Assembly: GCA_016702335.1 (NCBI GenBank)
Contig: JADJEF010000003.1
Coordinates: 434,001-498,000 of the forward strand
Source: Rhodocyclaceae bacterium
GTDB lineage: Bacteria > Pseudomonadota > Gammaproteobacteria > Burkholderiales > Rhodocyclaceae
Length of the DNA: 64,000 nt
Reading direction: 5' to 3'
Numbering within the stretch: the stretch's first letter is position 1; each line of letters begins with the position of its first letter. The translations under genes and the position numbers were made by a program. Positions 53,926-60,906 of this stretch are shown piece by piece. Under the pieces are notes generated by a model. The model was not told where the DNA came from. It worked only from the letters and a program-made list of their open reading frames with translations, and searched no databases.

Positions 53926-54765
53926 TCAGTCTCCCTTCTTTGGAATTAGGACTTGGTCAACAAATTTCCGCGTTGCGGCATTCGCCCCAACAGCATGACT
54001 GGGGCATTTGTATGCCGTGAGCCACGAACTCTCGCTGGGGTCGCGGCCGATCACACCCCAGGCATAGCGCAACATTTCGCCCAGCACTTCGCCGGTCTTT
54101 AGGTCAATCACCTTGACGGTGCTGCTGGCTAGCCCAAGGGCACGCTCGGCGGGAATAACGTGGTCTTCAAAGGTGACGCCGTAGCGGGGGGCGGGATTGG
54201 GGGCGGGGGTTTTATCGAGCACTACTTTGATCCATTCATGGTCTTTCCCTGGCATAACCTTATTGAACAACTTGTACCTATAGCGCTGGCCGTCTTTGTC
54301 GTCCAGGACGTCGACGTAGCGGTAACCGGGGCGACCCATGAGTCCGGGGCGACGGTCAGTTTCGATGTAGCCGCGATAAGTTGGTGTTATCGGCAAAGGC
54401 ACACCGTTGAGTTTTGCTGCGTATTCATACCCAAGAAACGACGTGATGTACTCATCTGACTTTGCCTCCAACGCAAACGCCGCCCCCGGCCAATAAGGAT
54501 CGCTCCATTCCGGCTGCCAGGCCTTGGGCCGCAGCTTGAGCAGCACGAGACCCTCGACATCGGGCACGGTCTTGTAAATCTTCTCGCCGGCGACGGTACG
54601 GCACTTTTCTTCCCACAGCGCTTCTCCGGCGTGCGCGCGTTGCGCCGCATCGCTTGGCGTTCCTGTCGCCTGCGCATTCGCGCGCGTGGCCGGGGTGCTC
54701 GCACAGCCGACGACAATCAGCGCGCCCAGTAGCGCGAGGGCGCTGCGCAGTGGGTGCGCGCTCAT
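53926..54765 (-). CDS. Unit 5 lipoprotein (candidate immunity), divergent class A
   Basis: 279 aa from ATG 54765 (MSAHPLRSALALLGALIVVGC, Cys21). Shares GEALWEEKCRTVAGEKIYKT, VEGLVLLKLRP, DPYWPGAAFALEAKSDEYIT, YRYVDVLDDKDGQRYRYKLF, RYGVTFEDHVIPAERALGLA and STVKVIDLKTGEVLGEM. The region between the tyrosine-rich block and the RYGVT block (HEWIKVVLDKTPAPNPAP) is class-B-like, which mirrors the mosaic nature of its downstream hydrolase. Ends FVDQVLIPKKGD. Overlaps the unit 6 hydrolase stop by 4 bp. Confidence 0.75.
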   Translation of the reverse strand: MSAHPLRSALALLGALIVVGCASTPATRANAQATGTPSDAAQRAHAGEALWEEKCRTVAGEKIYKTVPDVEGLVLLKLRPKAWQPEWSDPYWPGAAFALEAKSDEYITSFLGYEYAAKLNGVPLPITPTYRGYIETDRRPGLMGRPGYRYVDVLDDKDGQRYRYKLFNKVMPGKDHEWIKVVLDKTPAPNPAPRYGVTFEDHVIPAERALGLASSTVKVIDLKTGEVLGEMLRYAWGVIGRDPSESSWLTAYKCPSHAVGANAATRKFVDQVLIPKKGD

Positions 54766-57700
54766 GCGGCGACCCTCCAACGTGTGGCATTGGCAGCGTC
54801 GGGTGCCTTATCGCCGTGTCGCCAGCGCCGACTTGCGGACGCGCCACCATCGAGCCAGTCATCGCCCGCCCCGCCGATGAGGATGTCGTTGCCCTTGCCG
54901 CCATCGACCCAGTCGCCACGGGTGGATTTGCTTTCATCGCGGTCGCCGGCGTCGAGGGCGGTGGCGATGGCGGCGATGCTGCCCTCTGGGGTGGTGGCAC
55001 TGGCAGGTGCGCTGCTGCCCCAGAGCATGTCGTTGCCGCCCTGGCCGGCGACGATGTCGCTGCCTTCGCCGCCTTCCAGGCGGTCGTCGCCGCCGTTGTT
55101 TTCGGCGAGGCTGTTGTCGCCGCCGTCGCGCATGGCGGCGCGGTCGCCTTCGAGCACGTCCTCGCCACCCTTGCCCTGGATGCTGTCGGCGCCGAGGGTG
55201 CCGAACAGGTGGTCGTTGCGGTTGGGGGCTTCGGTCTTGGCGTCGGTGATGATGACATTGCCGTCGAGGTCATAGCTCTCCTGCACCCCATCCGTGCGGG
55301 TGTCGAAGTCTTTGGGCAGGAGATCACCCACCCGCGGGTTGGTGGGGTTGCCTTCGGTGATCTTGAGCCGACGCAGGCCGAAGTCGCCCTCCTTGAACTC
55401 GATGCCCAGGTCGACCGTGCCGCCCTCGGGCAGGGTGAGACTCCAGCGGTCGCCGTCCTCGTTCGTTTCCTTGCGCAGGGTGGTCTTGCCGTCCGGGCTG
55501 ATCCAGGTGCTGGCGTCTTGCTCCAGCAGGATGCCCAGGCCGCGCGCGGACGTGGACGCGTCGTCGGTGCTCTCCACCAGGAACCGGCCTTCCTTGATTT
55601 GGTCGCCTTGGTCACTGTCGATATCGACCAGGGTGTCGTTGCCGTCGCCGCCACGCAAGGCGTAGGTGTCCCAGCCTTTGCCACCGTAGAGCCGGTCGTC
55701 GCCTTTGCCGCCATCGAAGATGTCGTTGCCGGTGCCGCCTTCCAGCCGGTCGTCTCCATCTTTGCCACGGAGTTGGTCGTGGCCGTCACCGCCGTAGAGG
55801 TGGTCATCCAAATCACCGCCGGTGATGGCGTCGTCGCCGGTGCCACCAAAGCGGTAATGCTTGACGGTCTTGCGTTTGGCGCTTTCTTCGTCGTCGGGGT
55901 CGAACTCCTGGGCGATGCGGTAGCCGCTGGCGAGGTCTTCGTAGTAGGTGGCTTCGGTTTGATAGGCATGGAGGGGGGGAGGATTTTTTCCCGCGAGCAC
56001 GCGCTTGATGACCTCGGGCTCCTGGTTGTTTTCGCCAAACCATTGCTTGCGTTTGAGGAACTCGGCGCGATCACGAAGCCAGGTGTCGCTAAAGGCGGCT
56101 TTGCCAGTGTCGCGTTGGTCTGGATCGAGCTTGATGTCCTCGTCCCATTGTTTGCTCAGGTCTTCATCGACGGCCTTGAGGGCCTTCAGCACCTCTTCGT
56201 TGCTGGTCTGGAGCGCAAACGGGGCGAGGTGGTAGAGGGCGAGAAACTGGCCGTAGTCGGTGCGGGCTTTGCTGCCATCGGTGGTGGGGGGGACGAGGCT
56301 GAAAAGGCCTTTCATGTCTCGGTAGACCGCGCTGCCGACAATGTCGGTGAGGCTGGCGTAGAGGGCGTCGCGGCCGGTGTACTTGTCGCCATCACTGTTC
56401 TTAATGCGGTGCCAGGTGTTGCCGTTCGGGTCGCCTTTGAGGCGCAGCTTTTTCTCTTCGATGACTTTGGGCGACAGCACCATGCCGGCCAGGGCGTTGA
56501 CGATGTTCTCCAGTACGTCGCCTTCGGCTTTGCCTTGGCTGGTGCCGATGACAATGGCGTCAGCGTCGGCAGTGCGCCAGGAGGCTTGCTTGAAGATGTT
56601 GCGCACGATGTCTTGCGCCGTCGTGCGCTGCCCGCTCGACATCAGGTTTAGCAGGGTGTTCTGCACGTTGAGGCTGTCGACGATCAGCACCAGGCTGTGG
56701 TCGTCGCCGAAGTCACTGCGCCCATAACCATCCACCAGCAGCTTGCCAAACGACTTGATCACATCGCTGACCACGCCCCCGCGCACGTTGGGCTGGTCTT
56801 CGATGGCGATGCGCACGTCGGTGCCGACGTGGTATTGCGAGTTGGCAACCAGCGACCATTCGGTGTCGCCCACAACATCGTATTGCCTGGCCAGGGGGGT
56901 GAGCGAGGCATGGGGTTCGGGCTTGTCGCCGAGGGTGATCTTGCCTTGGGTGTGTTCGCCCGCCAGCAGCACGGCGAGGCGGTAGTCGAGGGACTGGGTA
57001 TTGATCTCGCCTGCCAGCACTTCCTTGGGGCGTTCGCCTTTGCCATTGCCTTCGGAGGACAGGGTGGCGAGGTAGGCGGCTTGCTTTTGCTGGGCGATGA
57101 TGTCGGTGAGAGCCTGGCGGATGCGGGAGGCATCGGCGGGCATGGACGGGGGCGTGGTGCTGTCTTTGTTGCGGCTGGTCGCGTAAGCCGAATCCAGTTC
57201 GTTGCGCGCGGTGCTCGCTGTCCAGGTGCCGTTGGCGAGGTTCTGGCGGATTTGCTCGTACAGGGGTTCCAGGCGAGTGCTGATGTTCAGCGCGGCCTTG
57301 AGCGCTGCCGGGTCGCCGCGTTGGTCGTTGAAGTTGGCGAGCACACTGGTCAGGGTGTGGCCGGAGTCGACGGTGCCGACGCCCGCGCCGTTGTAGGTGA
57401 CGACTTGTTGCAAGCTCGCGGTGGATTTCCCCTGGGTGAGTTCTTCTTTGCGCAGCAGGTTGAAGGCGGTGGCCAGATGCCCGCCGAGGCTGTAGCCGGT
57501 AACAGAGTAGGTTTGGCCGCCCAGCTTGCCGGGGTCGGCTGCCAGTTCCTTGTACCAGTCTTCCATGTCGGCAATCTGGCCGAAGGCCCAGCCGTTGGCG
57601 AAGATTTCTTGTGTGTTGGTGGCGATGTTGTCGCGCACGTAGTCGTCTATGAATTCGGTGGAGCGGAAGGAGAGGACGAGTTCGCCTTTGCGTATACCCA

Positions 57701-57971
57701 GGGTGTCGACGGTGTTGCGTGCCTTGAACAAGGTGCCGCTGAAGCCAGTGCCGGTGTTGGCGCGTTGGTCGACGACTTCCCAATAAGTCTCGAATTCTTC
57801 CGCTTGGATTTTGGTAAAGCGACTGGCGTGTTTGTTGCCCTCAACGAGGGCGTTGATCAATAGCTCGCCGTCTGATGCCAGTTGTTTCGTCTTTTCGTCT
57901 CGAATGAATGCCTCAGCCGCCATTTGGAGGTTGGCGAACTTCAGGTAATCGGTGACCGTTGGTGTATTCAT
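54762..57971 (-). CDS. Unit 6 RTX lipase-like protein, class B, intact frame
   Basis: 1069 aa, the longest uninterrupted array hydrolase. Start MNTPTVTDYLKFANLQMAAE; lipase box TGYSLGGHLATAFN (about 160); VTYNGAGVG; FGDDHSLVLIVDSL (about 425). The linker has KAEGDVLENIVNALAGMVLS. First RTX block about 705-790 (GGDGHDQLRGKDGDDRLEGG), a beta segment (GGTVDLGIEFKEGDFGLRRL), and a second RTX block about 920-1045 ending GAGDDWLDGGA. The frame then passes through the dispersed repeat (SASRRWRHGD) to a short tail and an ATGA overlap with the unit 5 lipoprotein. No Sec signal; expected to use type I export. Best candidate for a functional toxin here. Confidence 0.83.
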   Translation of the reverse strand: MNTPTVTDYLKFANLQMAAEAFIRDEKTKQLASDGELLINALVEGNKHASRFTKIQAEEFETYWEVVDQRANTGTGFSGTLFKARNTVDTLGIRKGELVLSFRSTEFIDDYVRDNIATNTQEIFANGWAFGQIADMEDWYKELAADPGKLGGQTYSVTGYSLGGHLATAFNLLRKEELTQGKSTASLQQVVTYNGAGVGTVDSGHTLTSVLANFNDQRGDPAALKAALNISTRLEPLYEQIRQNLANGTWTASTARNELDSAYATSRNKDSTTPPSMPADASRIRQALTDIIAQQKQAAYLATLSSEGNGKGERPKEVLAGEINTQSLDYRLAVLLAGEHTQGKITLGDKPEPHASLTPLARQYDVVGDTEWSLVANSQYHVGTDVRIAIEDQPNVRGGVVSDVIKSFGKLLVDGYGRSDFGDDHSLVLIVDSLNVQNTLLNLMSSGQRTTAQDIVRNIFKQASWRTADADAIVIGTSQGKAEGDVLENIVNALAGMVLSPKVIEEKKLRLKGDPNGNTWHRIKNSDGDKYTGRDALYASLTDIVGSAVYRDMKGLFSLVPPTTDGSKARTDYGQFLALYHLAPFALQTSNEEVLKALKAVDEDLSKQWDEDIKLDPDQRDTGKAAFSDTWLRDRAEFLKRKQWFGENNQEPEVIKRVLAGKNPPPLHAYQTEATYYEDLASGYRIAQEFDPDDEESAKRKTVKHYRFGGTGDDAITGGDLDDHLYGGDGHDQLRGKDGDDRLEGGTGNDIFDGGKGDDRLYGGKGWDTYALRGGDGNDTLVDIDSDQGDQIKEGRFLVESTDDASTSARGLGILLEQDASTWISPDGKTTLRKETNEDGDRWSLTLPEGGTVDLGIEFKEGDFGLRRLKITEGNPTNPRVGDLLPKDFDTRTDGVQESYDLDGNVIITDAKTEAPNRNDHLFGTLGADSIQGKGGEDVLEGDRAAMRDGGDNSLAENNGGDDRLEGGEGSDIVAGQGGNDMLWGSSAPASATTPEGSIAAIATALDAGDRDESKSTRGDWVDGGKGNDILIGGAGDDWLDGGASASRRWRHGDKAPDAANATRWRVAA
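54810..54838 (-). repeat. Dispersed 28-bp repeat at the 3' end of unit 6 hydrolase
   Basis: Coding-strand CGCAAGTCGGCGCTGGCGAC; marks the end of RTX homology; encodes ASRRWRHGD. Confidence 0.85.
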
Positions 57972-57972
57972 T

Positions 57973-58779
57973 TCAATTCTCCCGTTTTGGCTTGAGGACA
58001 CTCTCGGTGAAATCCAGCGACTGATAAGGCTGGGCTCGCGATCCATTTCGGGGCGCGAACTCCGGGCACGCGTTGTCGGCGGCAAACAGCCACGGACTTC
58101 TACCGCCAGAGTCATTGCCCTGCCCGCGATCCATCATGTAACCGATACGCTCGGCCATGACTTCGTTGGTCTGGAGGTCGATCACCTTGAGCGAACTGCC
58201 GGCGATCCAGTACTCGCGTTCCTCGGGTGTGGAGATGTCGTCGTAGGTGACGCCGTAGCGCGAGGCAGGGTCGGGGGCGGGAATTTGATCCAGCACAAAT
58301 TTAGTGCGCTTGACCGTGATACCACTGAGCGGTGCTGTCACTTCGACTTCACGAACGGAACCCGTGTAGCGATAGCGCTTGCCGTCCTTGGGGTCGAGGG
58401 CGTCAACGTAGCGATATCCAAGACGTGGGGGAGAGCCTGGGGCAGGCGTACCTTTGGTCTGCGCTTGGTAGCTACCGCGTACGAAGGTCATGATGTAACC
58501 CTTTGCGTTCAGATCCTTCCCATACGGATCATTCAACCGAAACTGATCGTTGAAGTCCGGGTCTTCGTTCTCAGGCCGCACCTTCAGCAGAAATATCCCT
58601 TCGACGTTCTCTGCGGTGCGATGGATAAACACCCCCGCCTTCTTGCACCGCTCCGCAAACATTGCCTCGGCGGTGGCAAGACGCGCACTCGCCGACTCGG
58701 GTCTTTGCTGCGCCGTAGCAGTGCAACCATTGAGCAGCACTGCGGCGATCAGCCATAGGGTACGCAGGGCGTGGTTCAT
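57973..58779 (-). CDS. Unit 6 lipoprotein (candidate immunity), class B
   Basis: 268 aa. Signal peptide MNHALRTLWLIAAVLLNGC, Cys19. The first half (through DQFRLNDPYG) is virtually identical to the unit 7 lipoprotein, and the C-terminal VIDLQTNEVMAERIGYMMDR block is shared as well. The middle (SYQAQTKGTPAPGSPPRLGY, VREVEVTAPLSGITVKRTKF) differs sharply, which suggests that this middle segment is the part under diversifying change and may contact the lipase. Ends FTESVLKPKREN, 1 bp before the hydrolase ATG. Overlaps the unit 7 hydrolase stop by 4 bp. Confidence 0.75.
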   Translation of the reverse strand: MNHALRTLWLIAAVLLNGCTATAQQRPESASARLATAEAMFAERCKKAGVFIHRTAENVEGIFLLKVRPENEDPDFNDQFRLNDPYGKDLNAKGYIMTFVRGSYQAQTKGTPAPGSPPRLGYRYVDALDPKDGKRYRYTGSVREVEVTAPLSGITVKRTKFVLDQIPAPDPASRYGVTYDDISTPEEREYWIAGSSLKVIDLQTNEVMAERIGYMMDRGQGNDSGGRSPWLFAADNACPEFAPRNGSRAQPYQSLDFTESVLKPKREN

Positions 58780-60104
58780 GTCGCAGCCCTCCAGCGTGCC
58801 GCGTTGGCGACATCAAGCGTCCTATCGCAATGCAACAGCCTTGTGCGGCTCTGCATAGCCGCACAACCGGCGCTGGGCGCAATGCGATGCTTGGCGAATT
58901 CGCCATCGCCGTCCCGCCAGCGCCGACTTTCGCAAGGGTCGGCTTTTGCCTTGAGGGTCGCACGCCAATCACGCACGCCGGGGCATGGTCGGTGCAGTGA
59001 ATGTGCCAGCCTGAACGAAGCGAGCCGTGCCCCGGCGTGCGCGCCTTGGACGGCGCGCATCGAAACTCGGCGGCGAAGCAGGGAATTCGCAAGGCGAAGC
59101 TGGCGGGACGGCGATGTGGGCTTGGTAGAACCCTCTTTCTTCCCAGCGTCTGGGCTGTGCGATCTGCCGCGCGTAACCGCCAGCGGCTTTGCACAGCCGC
59201 TGCCGTTGTTGGTGAGCTTTGCCAGATAGCCCACTTCGCTGTGAATCTTGTCGATGCGCCCCAGGGCGATGCTGATGTTGAGCGCTTGCTGGTGGGTCAG
59301 GTTATCGACTGTGCTGCCTTTGGGCGGGGTGATGAAGGCTTGCAGTGCGCGGCGATCAGCGGCGGCCACGGGTTCACCGGCGTCAGAGGCGGTCTTGATG
59401 CGGGCGTAGAGTTTGGCCAGATCAGGGTCGGCGAAGGCGTGGGCGCTGCCGTCGGGGCTGTCGCGCCGGGTCTGGAATTTGTTGATGAGGGTGGTGAGTT
59501 TGACGGTGGGGTCGACGGTGCCGATGCCAGCGCCGTTGAAGGTGACGACTTTGTCTATCCTGCCAGCGCTGTTGTCTTCGTGACGCAGCACATGGAAGGC
59601 GGTGGCGAGGTGGCCGCCCAGGCTGTAGCCGGTGACGCTGTAGCGACTACCCTGAGGCAGCAGGCCGTCGGTGTGCAGGCGTTGGTACCAGTTTTCCATA
59701 TCGGCGATCTGGCCGAAGGCATAGCCGTACTCGCTGATCTCGAGGGTGTTGGTGGCTTCGTTGTCGCGGGCGTGGTCGTCAATGAATTCGGTGGAGCGGA
59801 AGGAGAGGACGAGTTCGCCGACTTTAGCGCCGGTAGTCGGGTCATCCCGGACGCATTTGAACAGCGTGCCGCTGAAGCCGGTGCCGGTGTTGGATTCTTG
59901 GTCGAGGGCGATCCAGTGGTCAGCAAAGTCAGCGGCGGCAGCTTCGATGAATTTGCTGGCGTGGTCGTTGCCTGCAACAAGTGCATTGATCAGCTTTTCT
60001 CCAGCGTATTTTTCCTCGCCCGTAACCTCAATCTTCAAGAAGGCTTCGGCCGCCATCTGAAGATTGGCGTATTTCAGATAGTCGCTGATCGCGGGAGTCG
60101 TCAT
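58776..60104 (-). CDS. Unit 7 hydrolase remnant fused to repeat-derived tail
   Basis: 442 aa. Residues 1 to about 298 are a class B lipase domain (MTTPAISDYLKYANLQMAAE; GYSLGGHLATAFHVLR), cut after YLAKLTNNGSG. No candidate catalytic His block or RTX repeats remain. The last 140 residues (CAKPLAVTRGRSHSPDAGKK onward) are translated from the hairpin-rich repeat region 58799-59205 and are almost the same as the tail of the unit 8 protein. The frame stays open to the ATGA overlap with the unit 6 lipoprotein. Probably inactive as an enzyme. Confidence 0.68.
   Translation of the reverse strand: MTTPAISDYLKYANLQMAAEAFLKIEVTGEEKYAGEKLINALVAGNDHASKFIEAAAADFADHWIALDQESNTGTGFSGTLFKCVRDDPTTGAKVGELVLSFRSTEFIDDHARDNEATNTLEISEYGYAFGQIADMENWYQRLHTDGLLPQGSRYSVTGYSLGGHLATAFHVLRHEDNSAGRIDKVVTFNGAGIGTVDPTVKLTTLINKFQTRRDSPDGSAHAFADPDLAKLYARIKTASDAGEPVAAADRRALQAFITPPKGSTVDNLTHQQALNISIALGRIDKIHSEVGYLAKLTNNGSGCAKPLAVTRGRSHSPDAGKKEGSTKPTSPSRQLRLANSLLRRRVSMRAVQGAHAGARLASFRLAHSLHRPCPGVRDWRATLKAKADPCESRRWRDGDGEFAKHRIAPSAGCAAMQSRTRLLHCDRTLDVANAARWRAAT
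58841..58866. repeat. Short hairpin in the unit 7 tail region
   Basis: Perfect 10-bp arms TTGTGCGGCT / AGCCGCACAA with loop CTGCAT; identical copy at 60968-60993. Confidence 0.85.
58905..59115. mobile_element. MITE-like hairpin element, unit 7 copy
   Basis: 211 bp with perfect 17-bp terminal inverted repeats ATCGCCGTCCCGCCAGC (58905-58921) and GCTGGCGGGACGGCGAT (59099-59115), which are the inner part of the dispersed 28-bp repeat. The centre holds a palindrome (GCACGCCGGGGCATGG with its near complement) around a loop with GAATGTGCCAGCCTGAACGA. No transposase; no clear target duplication seen. Confidence 0.75.
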
Positions 60105-60105
60105 G

Positions 60106-60906
60106 TCAATCTCCTTGCTGTTTTGGTTTCAGAACCTGTTCAACGAATTTTTCTGTTTGGGTCGCTTGTCTGCCTGATCCCTGACTGCTTCCAAAGCTCG
60201 GGCAAGCATTGTTAGCAGCTAGCAACCATGGCGACCTGCCTCTAGAGTCGTTACCCTGACCGCGATCCATCATGTAGCCGATGCGCTCGGCCATAACTTC
60301 ATTGGTCTGGAGGTCGATCACTTTGAGTGAACTGCCGGCGATCCAGTACTGACGTTCCTCGTTGGTGGAGATATCGTCGTAGGTGACCCCGTAGCGCGGG
60401 GTTGGACCGGGTGCTGGGGATTTGTCGAGGACAAAGCGGGTGTAGCCTTTGAGATAGGACTTGTCGGATAGCCAAGGCTCTTCAATGCGGCCCGTATAGC
60501 GGTAGCGCTTGCCATCTTTAGTGTCGAGGGCGTCGACATATCGATAGGCACTGCGCGCTGCAGGGCAGGGTTGTCTCCTGCATGGGTCGCTGGAGTAAAA
60601 CAGGTCGAGAAAGCTCTGTATATAGCCATCTCCTGTCAAATCCCTCCCATACGGATCATTCAACCGAAACTGATCATTGAAGTCCGGGTCTTCGTTTTCT
60701 GGCCGCACCTTGAGCAGAAAGATGCCTTCAACGTTCTCAGCCGTCCGATGAATAAACACCCCCGCCTTCTTGCACCGCTCGGCAAACATTGCCTCGGCGG
60801 TGGCAAGACGCGCACTCGCCGACTCGGGTCTTTGCTGCGCCGTAGCAGTGCAGCCATTGAGCAGCACTGCAGCGATCAGCCATAGGGTACGCAGGGCGTG
60901 GTTCAT
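60106..60906 (-). CDS. Unit 7 lipoprotein (candidate immunity), class B
   Basis: 266 aa. Signal peptide identical to the unit 6 lipoprotein (Cys19). N-terminal half matches unit 6 up to DQFRLNDPYG; the middle is specific (FLDLFYSSDPCRRQPCPAAR, RIEEPWLSDKSYLKGYTRFV), with two additional Cys in DPCRRQPC. Conserved YRYVDALDTKDGKRYRYTG, RYGVTYDDIS, SSLKVIDLQTNEVMAERIGY. Ends FVEQVLKPKQQGD. Still intact next to a truncated hydrolase. ATG overlaps the unit 8 hydrolase stop by 4 bp. Confidence 0.75.
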   Translation of the reverse strand: MNHALRTLWLIAAVLLNGCTATAQQRPESASARLATAEAMFAERCKKAGVFIHRTAENVEGIFLLKVRPENEDPDFNDQFRLNDPYGRDLTGDGYIQSFLDLFYSSDPCRRQPCPAARSAYRYVDALDTKDGKRYRYTGRIEEPWLSDKSYLKGYTRFVLDKSPAPGPTPRYGVTYDDISTNEERQYWIAGSSLKVIDLQTNEVMAERIGYMMDRGQGNDSRGRSPWLLAANNACPSFGSSQGSGRQATQTEKFVEQVLKPKQQGD

